Assembly (NCBI RefSeq): GCF_910596095.1
Contig: NC_056538.1
Coordinates: 14,829,501 to 14,893,500 of the forward strand
DNA length: 64,000 nucleotides
Source: Thunnus maccoyii
Taxonomy: Eukaryota; Chordata; Actinopteri; Scombriformes; Scombridae
Direction of reading: 5' to 3'
Positions 11,460-23,440 of the stretch are shown here, piece by piece. Position 1 is the first letter of the stretch; every line of letters starts with the position of its first letter. Both the position numbers and the translations under genes were made by a program. The notes below the pieces were generated by a model. That model saw only the letters and a list, made by a program, of their open reading frames with translations, was not told the origin of the DNA and did not search any database.

Positions 11460-12490
11460 TTGGCCTTGACTTTTTTCAACAGAGACCCAGCGGAACTGAT
11501 ACGACAACGCCACACTAATGCATGCCTCATCATCTTCGTCAATGACAAATATGACCTTCTCATCAAAATCAAGGATGATGAGCACAATCGTCGGGCAGCA
11601 AAACATCGACACATCCCAAATGTTTTCCCCAATCCCGAAAACAAGTTCCCAGGAGCTGCTGAGTTCAATGAACTCAATGGTTGAAAACACAAGTTAGTCG
11701 GGTGCAGGGTGACGTCAAGGGAGAAACGTCAACCAACGTGGACACTGGCATGGCAAGCGGGGACTTTGTCTTCCAGCATCCAGAGGCAGATACAATGCTG
11801 CTCTCTGCCTATGCTAAGCTGAGGATCAGGAACTACACTAGAACAGTTGTACTAGACTGTGAGGACAGGGATGTGTTTGTCCAAGCGGCTTAGGTCTCGC
11901 AACAACTCCAAGGTGATCTGCTGATTAAATGCAAGCATGCGTTCATCAACTGCTGTGCCATGCTCTCAAAAGAGGTTGCAGACATCATCATACCTCACCT
12001 CAGGGATCTATGGGCATGAGAAGAAGAGGGTGTTGCAGAAGGCGATGACTGATCCTGAGGCAAGAGAGGTCCTGGGATGAGTGGGGGAGAATCTGGAGTT
12101 AGAAGACGGAGTCAGAGCTGATATGAAAGCATTTGTCCTCTCCATCGTCTATGCTGAGAGTGTAGATGTTACCTGCGGGCAGGCCAGAGCTTCCAAGTGG
12201 CACAAACTGAGGAAGAATTGTACAATGCGTCTGCCACCTGACGATTACTCGTTGGATCTTCATGTAGTAAGGACAAACTATATTGCATCTTGCCAGCTCC
12301 ATTACAATCTGCTCGAGCATCCCTCTCCCATTGGTCATGGCAGGGAACTCGTGAATGGGAAGTGCTGACCAGTGCATCACATCCTTCCCAATTTACCCCA
12401 GCAGTTCACACTTCATGACTGTTCAGATGAGAGTAGTAGCAATAATGAGAGGAGGGACTGTGGAGAATCAACAGATTCAGATGAAGAGTA
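11460..12490 (+). pseudogene. Broken transposon-type ORF, unit 1
   Basis: Consecutive plus-strand frames at 11460-11684, 11681-11893 and 12081-12368 read as one decayed protein with stops and shifts. Telling pieces are EADTMLLSAYAKLRIRNY, VVLDCEDRDVFVQ, then SGIYGHEKKRVLQKAMTDP (near 12005-12050) and an acidic serine-rich tail. Proteins with a GCDTTSGFYGHGKK-like motif in this setting are multi-copy, transposon-associated proteins in fish and cnidarians, from memory; the exact superfamily is not certain. At least three breaks make it non-functional. Confidence 0.55.
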
Positions 12491-12539
12491 GCGGTCCATG
12501 TCCTAATCATTGTAAAGTTGCAAATACAAAAAAATCTAT

Positions 12540-13216
12540 TTGACACTTTAATACTCCAACTTTACTTACTTTAACATAGTGGGACCTATTTTAACTGCAG
12601 GTGCATGGACTGTTTGGACATCTCCATGCACAGCTGCTAGTTTGGTTCATCTATGAGTGAAGGTGAATAAAGCTCAGTTCTCAGCCATCTGCGATGGTGA
12701 CCAAAATACTGCGCAGACACACAAAGCATGTTAGAGCGCTGCTTGCACTGGACGTTGCGCCTCCATTGTATACTGAATTTGCAACTCAAAGCAAATGCAA
12801 AGACTTATGCAAAATAGAGTTCTTTTATTACTGTTGAATGAGAGGGGAATCTATTTTACCAAAAGAGATTTGTGGGTCTTTGTCAGCTAATGGGTGCACC
12901 TACAAGTCACAGTTTGTCATGTGACCTGATCAGTGGTTCATTATCACCTTTGTGATGTGCTGTCTGCAAAGAAATTTCAAAAAATTTTTAAAGTCCAGAG
13001 TAACCCAAGTAACCGGGTTCTTGAGCTGACTGAGGATCACTTAACTGTTCTAACATCTGGACTTTGAGTACACCATAATTTAAGTATTTGACTGCCAAAG
13101 TTATAGAACAAAGAAAACAGAGTCATGCAATTTAGTTATGTAAATTTAACAACCATTCTAGAAGCACTTGAAACATCTATTTATGAAATTCCCTTTGATA
13201 TGAGCTTAGTGATCTA
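12540..13216 (+). pseudogene. Inverted copy of the lectin upstream region
   Basis: This is the reverse complement of parts of 7760-9480. It includes the segment bordering AGATCACTGAGCTC next to lectin exon 1 and the segment around TTACTTACTTTAACATA. The copy continues at 15148 after a 1.9-kb hAT-like insertion. Together with 15148-15605 it forms an inverted, disrupted duplicate of the lectin promoter, exon 1 and part of intron 1. Unit 2 has lost this part. Confidence 0.7.
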
Positions 13217-15147
13217 CAGGGATGGAGCAGCGATTTTAAAAGTGTGGGGGTTCTAGAGGTGGGACATGAGCACGGCAACCCCCTGCCCTAGAGCCCTGTT
13301 CCAGTCTCAACAAACCAAATCAAAATGAATGCCATGCATTTAAACATTTTTTTTCTACTACTGAGTGTAACAACCCAGCAGAATTTATTTAGGGTCTGGT
13401 AGCAGTTTATTACTTATATCCAGTTATTTGTATGAATTGATGTACTGGAGCATAGCTATCCTTATTATACTTAAAGTCATCACAGAATATCTTTATTTTA
13501 CTTCCTAACATACCTTATAAACATGAAATTAAAGGAAACTTACACTTCAATTAAAATTAAATGGATAGTTATTGTGATGAAGGACTTGTTTGTTTGTGTA
13601 TAATAGTAGTTTAGTCAATCAGTTGGGTAATAGGATTGTTGTAGTGGGTAACAGGGATCGGCCAATCAGCGCCCTTGTTAGTAGCAATGCAAACACTGCC
13701 GGTTGCTATGTTTTGTTTTGGTCATAGTTGCCATGGAGAACGGACAAGAGAGAGACTGCAGTCGATTATATATAGTAAATAGTGGCCACTTACGAGCTAT
13801 CCTCGCATGTGTGCGTTCAGAACAAGCGGCAATCTCTGGGGCTGTAAAATAAAGCCAATGCGGAAGTGCCAAAAACTGCAGTTCCTTGAATGGCCACTTG
13901 AGGCAGACTCCAAAAGCAAGTCATTCCCCGTAGACCCTCTTTACAGCAGAAATAAACATGGTACAAAGAACAGGTTTGGTCTCTATAGCTAATTTCCCCA
14001 TTCATGACAACTGTACGAAGGACATGGCTGCTTTGAGTGACAGGTCCGCCAGCCGCTAGATGGCTTGTTTCAGCCATTCGGCCCGCCTCTTTGCCCATTT
14101 TTGATTGGCTTGGAGCTAGGCTGTGTCACGCACTGCCATGATGGCAACGGCCGGAGCGCTCGCCTTGAGCTTCAAAACCACTCTTTAGAAACCAACGGGT
14201 AACGTCACAGTAACTACATCCATATTTTTATACAGTCTGTGTTTCAGAAACATGTAAGTGGATTGTGTAACGTAACCTTCTGTGCCTTTGAGTTTATATT
14301 AGCAATGTGAATATGTTTGGTTCAGATCAAAGCTATTAGCATAAAGTCCGCTAGCCACATGCTAACACTTGCTATAGTAATTGTAATCAGTGGCTGTTAC
14401 TGCCATGGTGGGAATGTAATTGCTCACATATTCTGATATTCGTACTCTAGCTGTACCACTGTGCATGTTAGGATTAACAGTGATGTCATGATTATTATTG
14501 AAGTACCTTATGACGGCGGCGGTCTCATGCTAAAGTGTACGTGGCTTTGTAATACAAGTGACTTGCTAATCAGCAGTTTACCTCAAGGTTAAGTAGAGTT
14601 ATGAGAGGTGCTGTTAGGATTTATTAGCATTAGCACTACTTAATGATTCCTGTCAGCAGTGTTGCTGCCTGTGAGCTAATGTTGTTCGTTTATTCTTGTT
14701 TGTAGAACCACACACACCTGTATATACCTACCTGTTGGTATTAATAAACCATTGAAGAGAGCATCCCAGCATCCCTTTGCCGATGCACCACAGTGGTCAC
14801 CTACCCCCTAACTAGCTACAGGTACAGTTTGAGCTATCATCCTCCATTACAGTTAACAAATCAGTATCTTCAAATAATTGGCTTAAGAACATTAACAATT
14901 ACAGGTTCAACCTGAAAATGTATTATGTTGCCCTTAAAACATAAAGAGTCATTTCTGAGTCCATGGACTAGTACAACCTAAACTGTCTACAATTTTTAAA
15001 AAAAGTGTCTCTTTTAGTAGGAATCCAAATGGGACCTTTAATTGTTTTTAATTGGGAAATTACATACCCAAAGTTGTCCAGTTTTTATGTTTCTGTGAAA
15101 GTGCGGTTGTCACAACACCCGTAACACCCATGGCTGCGACGTGCCTG
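13217..15147. mobile_element. hAT-like element with 8-bp target duplication, unit 1
   Basis: The ends are CAGGGATGGAGCAGCG at 13217 and, inverted, GGCTGCGACGTGCCTG ending at 15147. The flanks are GTGATCTA (13209-13216) and GTGATCTG (15148-15155), an 8-bp target duplication with one mismatch, as expected of hAT elements. The ends match the second hAT-like element at 21381-23058, in opposite orientation. No transposase frame is visible, so it is non-autonomous. Foreign repeat DNA is nested inside, including a block at about 13830-14250. Confidence 0.75.
13830..14250. repeat. Unidentified repeat nested in the hAT-like element
   Basis: A GC-richer block begins near GGCTGTAAAATAAAGCC and ends near TTTTTATACAGTCTGTG. 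It is recognisable as a type of dispersed fish repeat, but I cannot name it. It recurs in unit 2 at about 31775-32190 with a 15-base insertion. Confidence 0.35.
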
Positions 15148-15605
15148 GTGATCTGCATCTCAGATTTTTTTTCCTCACATTTTAAACTTTTTTTTCTATA
15201 TGTTTACAGGTCATGGCACATTTGATCTATCTACCACTGCTGCTGAGTATTTTGCGAACTGCCTTATTAGAATCCGTTAAGGGACAGTTCACCCAAATAA
15301 AAAACAAAACAAAACAATTTCTTCACCTGCATCTAGTGGTATCTAGCCATGCAGATATAGTTAGGATTTACTTAATTGTGTTTCGAGATATCTGACATTT
15401 CAATCACCATCCCAATGAAACAGAAGTGAATGGAATTTAGTTTGTGGTGCTCACTGAAAAATTACATTTAAAAAATGTGTTGTCTCATCCACAGGTCTGT
15501 GGATTATCTGAAGTAACAGGAACACTGCAATTTAGGTGGCAGGCACTTTAATGGAGGGATTTTTGTTAATCTCTCATTAATCTCTCTTCCTTTATGTTTA
15601 GTTAC
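15148..15605 (+). pseudogene. Inverted relic of lectin exon 1, unit 1
   Basis: The plus strand carries a copy of lectin exon 1 at 15213-15246, reading MAHLIYLPLLL, preceded by the same acceptor-like TGTTTACAGGTC context. It is followed by a donor changed to A|GTATTT and by about 350 bases matching lectin intron 1. No exons 2-6 follow in order, so it cannot make the lectin. It is the far side of an inverted duplication interrupted by the hAT-like element at 13217-15147. Confidence 0.7.
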
Positions 15606-16929
15606 ATTTTTATTACTCGGCTTTGTTGAATACTCAATTACGGCATTCTATGGTCTGTTATTTATGAATAGCAGGCTGCTGCCATGAATAGCAGACCGTT
15701 GCTAAGGATGCAATTCTGTTCATAGTCTCTGAAGGACCATGTCAAATCATATCAGAAAGAAGTCCAGTTAAATTAACAACTACAGCTAATTCGCAACACG
15801 TTGTGGTAGCAAAAATGTTAGCGACAATGTCTGTGACTGGGCACAGATGTGACAGCAGCCCGAACAGCTACTGGGCTCCAACCATTACAGAAAGAGAAAA
15901 GTTTAGCAAGATCCTGTCCTCCAATCCAGGCAACAGCAGCAGATCTGGTGAGCGCCTCTCTTAGTTGCGTATCACTACACACTGACTTAAGTGATAAAAG
16001 GTAGTGATAGGCTAATATTAATATTGTTACCAGTTGAAACATTAGTAGCAATTGTGTTTCCAGGTGTGTCAACTGCAAAGCCCTGCCAGGAAGGAAACAG
16101 ATGAGTGACAGAAACGTCATGATCTTAAGAAGGCTACAGAGCTTTCATAGATATTTACGTTGCTATGCACGCAGTTCCAACAGTAGAATCTAACAGACAA
16201 TTTTTTAGCGGAAGCAATAAAATAATTTTTAAATCAATATTTTGTCAGATTATTGATTTCTTTAGTAAATAGCCCTGTTATAAGCAGGACAATATACAGC
16301 AAGTGGGTCATTATTGCAAAAAGAACCCCAACAGAGTGATGCAGGACCACAACGCGAAGTGGAGCGCTCGCTGTAGACATTATCCCTTACTTATATCACT
16401 GCAGATTTTTTATAAAAAGGTCATAGGTGGCCCTGGTTCACTTAATATTGTAATAAATCTGAGTTCGAATAGAGACCAGAAGTTATGTAGGGTAAATGTC
16501 AGAGACCTCAGAACAAACAATACCTGACCACAAAGAATAGCAGGCAAAGCAATAATCTTTATTAAATTAAGATCAATTAGAAAAGGGTCCCTGGAGTTTG
16601 ACTAGATGGGAGAGTTATCAAACTTTAGGGGGGGGGGGTCAGGACTAGACACACTATAAGAAATATACACACCACCATCCAGGGATGCAAAACACACATC
16701 AGGGATAAGACCACATCACTACAGACTTGAGAACCCGCCACACTACACACAGTGGAGTTACACTTTTAAGTTATAAGAAAGAGGGTGAGACCAATACAAA
16801 GTCTCCCCACGCCCGGGACCTAACTCAACCCCACCCAGCTTGTGGCAACATCCAACTCGGGGCACCACAGCTCCATCGAAAAACAACAAAAACAACAAAA
16901 AATACAATATAACCCAGATTATTGCTATC
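15606..16929. other. Repeat-rich DNA between inverted lectin fragments
   Basis: No intact gene. The stretch around 15820-16120 resembles a decayed transposon but gives no diagnostic motif. A run of about ten G at 16627-16636 has a different length in unit 2. Lectin exons 2-4 would be expected here if the inverted copy were complete; I do not find them. Confidence 0.35.
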
Positions 16930-17130
16930 AAAAGCAATAATGATGCTAATCCACCTCATACATACTTAAATATTGTTTAAATGTATTCCCAAATGTGTGC
17001 ATTCCCAAAGTATACTCCTTGTGTAAGATCTATAAAACACTCCTGGATATCATGGTGAGTTGACTGGCATTTGTAGAAAAGGACAGAGAATGTGAGGATG
17101 TGCAGTGTGTGTCTCTCTGTGTGTGTGTAA
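16930..17130 (+). pseudogene. Inverted fragment of lectin intron 4, unit 1
   Basis: Reverse complement of about 5860-6000, including GTAAGATCTATAAAACACTC and the remains of the (CA)n tract as TGTGTGTG. It extends the inverted lectin pseudocopy beyond exon 1. The same fragment is at about 34880-35080 in unit 2. Confidence 0.6.
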
Positions 17131-17989
17131 ATGTGTATTCTGTAAATATAAACACCTTCCACAAATACAAAAAAAGATTTGTAAACTCACAAAAATATTT
17201 TGCAAATATAAAACGGATGTGCAAATACAAACTAATTCCTCAAATAAAAAATAATATCTGTGAATACATTAAATTAATTTAAAAATAAATGAAAAGCATT
17301 TGTGAATATCTTCCTAACATTTACAACTTTCCAACAGGAATCTTTATTTGTGAATCGACAAAACATTTGTGGATCTCAGTTCTACGCTTGTGGATTTGCT
17401 TTTTACACACATTTTACACGAGTATTGAGACAAACATTCCGTCGGTCCGAATGAAAATCCACTCGTATCACTCCATCATTTTCGGATAGCACGTGATCAC
17501 CTGCTGACGACGTCATTTCCGCATTTCCAAGTAAGAGCATGCAGTCTTTCTATGCTTTCTATGAGCTGTTTTTTTTTTCGGCAATAAGTAACGTGCATTT
17601 ATTGTTTTATGTTAATGTCATACAGTGAGTATTAGTGTGTTTTTATTTGTTTTATGTATATTATGTAGCTCACACTTTCGTATACATTCTGTTTGAGTAT
17701 GAAGGGCTCGAGGATGCTTGTGGGCTCTCCAAAGCAGCTTGGTTGCTTCTTCAGTTAGCAGCTAGCAGCCACCTCATCCTTTATATTTGTCATTTATTCT
17801 TTCAGGTGGGTAAAAGTCACAAAGCACTTCACATCTTATTAGTAGTCTACTCTAACTAATGTAGTTCTAATGTCTGTGCTGAACTGCACCGTGTTTAGTT
17901 AGATAGGTGTTTTGTTTGTTTTATTCTCTCCACAACCGTGCACCTGATAGACTTGGAACTGTGCACACCGCTACTTCTTACTAGATCAA
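17131..17989. other. AT-rich repeat block, no gene
   Basis: It starts with a loose array of CAAATACAAA and CAAATATAAA words (17140-17260), then changes to sequence with several CGTC/ACGT words (17440-17530). No coding feature is supported. Duplicated at 35080-35940. Confidence 0.35.
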
Positions 17990-18175
17990 CAGCCAATGGT
18001 TTCCATGGCAATTACATGAAAACCTTTGTTTCCAAAGAGGTAAATGAATGAGAACAAATAAATGTTACAAAATCCATTTTAAAAAGTAATCAAGTACAAA
18101 AGACACATACACAGACAAATGTGCACAGAAAGTATGAAAGCTGAAAGAAAATTATCATTCGTCCATATCATAAAC
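17990..18175 (-). repeat. Inverted copy of the 3'UTR of the unrecognised gene, unit 1
   Basis: On the minus strand this matches the stop-codon region and 3'UTR at 3760-3950, including GATATGGA(T/C)GAATGATAA and CTTTGGAAACAAAGG. A second, direct-orientation piece of the same 3'UTR is at 21137-21240. The two pieces flank the LINE relic, so an ancestral 3'UTR copy appears to have been split and partly inverted. Confidence 0.65.
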
Positions 18176-18332
18176 TTACAATACACAGAAAAACTAATCT
18201 GCCCATGATAGCGATACATTGACAAAACAGCTATAAACAAATCACAATGTAAGCTCTCCTCTTTGTGGTCTTGATTTGATCTTTGTGATCTTGTTTCCCT
18301 CGAAACTAAACAAAAAAAAAGAAAAGAAAAAA

Positions 18333-18385
18333 ATTAAATAATAATAATGATAATAACAATAATAATGATAATAATAATAATAATA
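18333..18385. repeat. (AAT)n-type microsatellite
   Basis: Imperfect AATAATGATAATAA run. The identical tract is at 36281-36333 in unit 2. Confidence 0.8.
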
Positions 18386-19800
18386 CCATATATGGTTTCA
18401 CCTACATTTATGTTGAGAAGTCTACAATTGTCTACAATTCAGTATGAAGTTTTTTAGGAATCAACAGTCAGATTTTTGTTTCATGAAAGTATTATCATAT
18501 CTTGTGATACTTGCTGTTCATTTTAAGGTTCATTACAGTTTTTCCACTCCCATGTGTTTAGTTGAGGAGAAACACCCTGCTTAGGGCAGAACTGAGTAGA
18601 GTTGAATTTGAAAAAATGCAGACGTCCACAGGTGTTGTCAACCTGCTTATTGAGACCGCAACTTATAAATTTCATGCAGTTGAAAGACTAAACAAAATCT
18701 GGCCTAGCATTGTTGTGTGACATGGTGAGTGCATAGCATGTCTTACAAACATGAGGGTGCAGGTCCAATTCCACCCATTGCTGATTTTAATCTTAATCTA
18801 GATTTTTCAATAGCGTTCAGCTTCCAGTAATGCAAAAATAAATCAGCTTTCAGCAATCACACGCAATTTCTTCAGAAATTGCATTTTCCAGTTATCAAAT
18901 CAGATTCCTCCACGATCCCTAAACACCAATTGCGACTCAGCTGTCAAACTTTAAAATCTGTTTCCCTCTCTGTCACTGTCAGCTGTCATTCCAGAGCAAT
19001 CATCGAGACTCAGTGGGTCATGCTGCTGCATGCGTGCATCTGTCGTCATGCAAGTCGTTGTATCAGTACGCCACAAGCTATGATCTGAATACGGCCTACT
19101 CATATCAAGGTTGCTCCTCTGCCTCTTATCTCATTTCCCTGCTTTTTGGCTATCCTTTGCATCGTCATTGGCCTTTTCCCATCATAGGGGACGTTGGCTC
19201 TTCTCCCTGCTTCATGTAATATCCTTTTCATTCTTCTCACACCTTGAGTCTGCATATTTTGGAGCATCCTAACACTACGTCTTTGCAATGGTCTTTGACT
19301 AGCTGGTTATCATGGTACTACAATCAATGTATCAACACATCTGCTTCTGTTATTAGGGCTACTGGGTGCGTCCCCCCAGACTGACACTGTTTTATGTCAA
19401 CTTTTTCACCATCCAGATGAATCACAGGCTGCAGTTCTACTATGGAAAGGGGGACAATTACCTGGTAATGTGCAACAGTCTGTGGCCTTTTGTCTCTTAT
19501 TGTCTAAAAGTCTAAGAAATGTATTCATTTTTTGTCACCATTTTTTCATTTGCTAGTTTTACTATATAGTTATACAATATAATATCATCATTCATTAATT
19601 CATATGTAATTTATATTTCATTTGGAGTTCCTAGTGACTAAATATTCTATTGCTATTCACTTATGATTTCATAAACACAAAATTGAATCGCATGTATCAA
19701 CCTTTCATTACACATTATTCATCATTTCTTAAATTTGTACCAGGATAAAATCCAAATCTAGTGCTCTATTTGTTTCTAGCAGATAATTATTAATCACCAG
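18386..19800. other. No recognised gene; possible transposon remnant
   Basis: Short open frames on both strands are preserved in unit 2 only because the units are nearly identical. A basic minus-strand frame at 19288-19100 has transposon-like composition but no diagnostic motif. Confidence 0.3.
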
Positions 19801-19819
19801 ATTCAATTTTAATTTTGGG

Positions 19820-21060
19820 GATGCATTTCATTGCCAAAAGAATACAAACTGTTGCATCAAAGCCTAGTTTTGAGTCAACTCCAGTCAATCAATTGTCAAA
19901 AAAGACAATGCAAAAAGCAAGAGAAAAAGAAAGAAAAGAAAAATAATCAAAACAGAAATTTAAACACTTTAAATGTGCAAGAGGACATACCCAGTCACAC
20001 AAAATTCTATTTAGATAAAGGATACTTTTAAAAATTGTTTTAAATGTTATTAAAGAAGATGACGACTTCACAGTTGTATTTAGTGAATTCCAGAGATGAG
20101 GACCTCTAAATATGATAAAAAAAATAATGATTGGAAGTGCGACAATAAGGTAAATGAAAGTCCTTTGATCGCCTCATTGAAGAAGAGTGAATGTCTGACA
20201 ATAAAAGGAAAAAATTATGAAATGTATCTGGAAAGTTTTGCCTGTGATATATGAATTTGAACATAAACACACATGTTAGAAGAGTATTTACAGAATAAAC
20301 TTACAAAATTTTAAATTTCCTAAACAAAGTTGCAGATGGCTCTTGGCTAGTGGAGTTTGAAATCATTCTCAAAAACCTTTTTTTGGATTAAAAGTAACTG
20401 ATTGAGGTGTGAAGGATATGTAGCAGCCCAAACAATATTACAATAATTGATATATGAATAGATTAGACTATAATACAGGGATAAATAAGAGGAAGGACGA
20501 ATCAGAGAACAAGCTTTCCTCAATATTCCAATCATTTTCATTGACCTTTTGCAAACATGTTCAATATGTTTTTTCCAAGTTAGTCTTTCATCAAAAATAA
20601 CTTTAACTTTAACCGTTTCTGTATCATTAATGAATATTTTAGCGTCATCTTTAAAATATTTTTTGTTTTTATTGCAAAATATCATAAAAGTAGATTTTGT
20701 TCATCCGAAACCATTTAGAAATGAAGGACATTCCATTGTTTGCATGCTGGATTAGTGCTTTGAAATCATCATGAGTAACTATGAGATTAGTATCATCAGC
20801 AAATACAATAGGAAAAAAAAATCTTTGCAAACCACGGGCAAGACATTAATGTAAATCAAGAATAGAAGTGGACCAAGGATAGAACCTCGGGGTAATCCAC
20901 AAAGTAATTTTAATCTATTTGAGATGCAATCATTTATGGATACAAATTGTTCTCTATTGTTTAAATAATATAATAATAATAATATTGTGATTAACTGTGT
21001 CAAATGCTTTGGATAAGTCTAAAAAGGTGCCGAGTGAATGCCGAGCTGAGTGAATACAGA
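19820..21060 (-). pseudogene. LINE reverse-transcriptase relic, unit 1
   Basis: Minus-strand fragments follow the order of a LINE ORF2. FLDLSKAFDTVNHNI is near 21020-20980, LPRGSILGPLLFLIYIN near 20890-20830, LTWKKHIEHVCKRS near 20580-20540, and YINYCNIVWAATYPSHL near 20460-20400. A C-terminal segment follows near 20270-19889. Frames are broken by shifts and stops and the endonuclease half is missing, so it is a 5'-truncated dead copy. The clade (jockey/CR1/L2-like) is inferred from these motifs only. Confidence 0.8.
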
Positions 21061-21235
21061 GTGGTAACAAACTTCCACCTACACCTCCTTCATCCATGTT
21101 GTTAGATCTCAACCACACTCTTTGGAAATGAAAAGTATTTGTTGTATACGGTCAATGATGTAAACACAGAGATAAAAAAAAAAACTGAAGGGTGGATTCC
21201 AGCGACAAGCTGATATCTTCTCTTTGCTGCACAGA

Positions 21236-21380
21236 AGAATATGATAAGAATGGTGTTCTTCAGACTTGGCAAGTCTGAAGAACAAGTGATTCTACAAGTC
21301 TATGAAATCTACTGGATGAACACCATTCTTCAAAAAGATATTCCCTCATTTGGTGTTTTGATGATGGTGGTGGAGAGCGC
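21236..21380 (-). mobile_element. Tc1-like element, part split by hAT, unit 1
   Basis: The hairpin CTTCAGACTTG..CAAGTCTGAAG and the TTTGGTGTTTTGATGATGG stretch are typical of fish Tc1-like elements. The element resumes at 23059 after the hAT-like insertion. Confidence 0.7.
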
Positions 21381-23058
21381 CAGGGGCGTCGCAGCCGTGG
21401 GTGTTACGGGTGTTGTGACACCCGCACTTTCACAGAAACATAATTCCAGCCCCCCCACTTTTTTCTGTGGTCGTCCTTGATGAACCAAAACTGAGTTTCC
21501 CATACATGAAAAACCTATTGGTCAAGTTAGATTAATTGAAAAGCCATCCGGCCAAGCACAGCCATTGACCAACCCACCAGGCCAGGGAAGAGTAAACAGT
21601 TAAAGTAAAGTTACATTTGTGCATTCAGCAATGGTGCTTCTGTTACTGGCTGCTGGCTGTGATAACAGATCAGAGGTATGAAACAGCTATTTAACTAGTT
21701 AGTAATGTAGAATTTTCTTTTGTAACTTTGTCTTATTATGTGATGTGTCAGCTCAGCTAACATCATTGAACATAAATGAAATAGGCTATCCTAAATGTAA
21801 GTCAGGTGGCAAATTTGTTTTTAGTCACTTCTATTGTCTGTTTTTTAAATAAATAAATATTTTTTTAAAATAGTCATAGTCAAAGGTGAGCATTCATATT
21901 TAATATGTGTAACATCTGTCTGTCTTATGGCAATGTGTTGCCTGCCGTATGGTAAAGTCTTAACGACCAAATTAATGTTTATTAGCATGCTAATCGCTAA
22001 TTGCGAGTTAAGCTAATCGCTAATTAGCCACCATGCTAGGCGGACTTTAGCAAGAATATTTACCTCTGTGTCCAGAATGTAAACTCACATAGTTCATACT
22101 ATTTTAAGCTAAATGTCAAAGGAATATGTTGCTTTACATGTCATAGTTTTACTCCTTATGTCAGGGAGTAATGTGTGTTTTGCATTTAATATAAGTTAGA
22201 ATGAGCTATAGTTTGTATTGTGTATTAAAGCTAGACCACAGTAATATTACTATTTATTATTGAGCTTAAAAAGGGTTCAGATGGTTGTAGGTGTGGCAGT
22301 TAGCCTGTGAGAGCAAGTTGCTCACTCTCTGCACTCACTAGACTCAAATCACCTGCTTATGTGATATTCTCCTGTTAGCTTTTAGGTGGACTTCAGATGA
22401 AGAGGGACTGCTTGTTCCCTGTGGCTGTTGGAGAGGAACTGACGCCTGCTGATACAAAACCTCCTGGACAACTTTTGGTATTTAATTTCCCAATTATAGA
22501 CAATTAAAGGTCCCCTTTGGATTCCTACTAAAAGAGACACTTTTTTAAAAAAAATTGAAGACAGTTTAGGTTGTACTAGTCCATGGACTCAGAAATGACA
22601 CTTTACTGTTACTGATTCGTTACCAGGGTTCAATTTGTTATGCATCTATAACTATCCTATTCATTTTAATGGAAGTGTAAGTTTCCTACAATTACATGTC
22701 TATAAAGTATGTAAGGAAGTAAAACAAAGATACTCTGTGATGACTTTAAGTATAATAAGGATATGCTCCAGTACAGCAATTCATACAAATAACTGGATGT
22801 AAGTAGTAAACTGCTGTGAGACCCTAAATAAATTCTGCTACACTCTATTCTTGTTACACCCATATGGTCTCAGTAATTATTTTATGGTAAGCTGAAGCAG
22901 TGGTTACAACTTCAGTAGTAGAAAAAATTGTTTAAATGCATGGCATTCATTTTGATTTGGCATGTTGAGACTGGAACAGGGCTTGAAGGCAGGGGGTTGC
23001 CGTGCTCATGTCCCACGTCTAGAACCCCCACACTTTTAAAATCGCTGCTCCACCCTTG
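21381..23058. mobile_element. hAT-like element inserted in Tc1, unit 1
   Basis: 1678 bases flanked by a perfect 8-bp duplication GAGAGCGC (21373-21380 and 23059-23066), which also restores Tc1 continuity when removed. The terminal inverted repeats are imperfect: CAGGGGCGTCGCAGC and CAAGGGTGGAGCAGC. No transposase frame is seen, so it is non-autonomous. Its ends are related to the hAT-like element at 13217-15147. Confidence 0.85.
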
Positions 23059-23440
23059 GAGAGCGCTGTCTAACACGTCAGTCCTAAATCTCCCATCAGT
23101 GTTTAATTGGGTTGAGTTCTAGTGACTGCGAAGGCCATAACATATGATTCGCATCATTTTCATACTCATCAAACAATTCAGTGACCCCTTGTGCCCTGTG
23201 AGTTGGGGCGTTGTCATCCTGGAAGAGACCACTCCGGTCAGGATAGAAATGTTTCATCATAGGATAAAGGTGATCACTCAGACGCCTTTGTATTTATTTG
23301 CAGTGACTCTTCCCTCTAAGGGGACAAGTGGACCCGAACCATGCCAGCAAAATGCCCCCCACAGCATAACAGAGCCACCAGGTCCCCTCACTGTAGGGAT
23401 TAAGCATTCAGACCTGTACCAGTTTTTCCTTTAATTTGTC
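23059..23440 (-). pseudogene. Tc1-like transposase fragment, unit 1
   Basis: The minus strand encodes the catalytic-core end of a Tc1 transposase ([24 protein letters not shown]). Relative to unit 2 the frame is damaged near 23281-23305 by a small deletion and substitutions. It is immortalised in the duplicated unit and not functional. Confidence 0.8.

Noticed and set aside
15213-15395. Plus-strand frame starting MAHLIYLPLLL as a separate small gene
   Set aside because: Only the signal-peptide exon is present; the continuation reads lectin intron 1 sequence, so it is a pseudogene piece.
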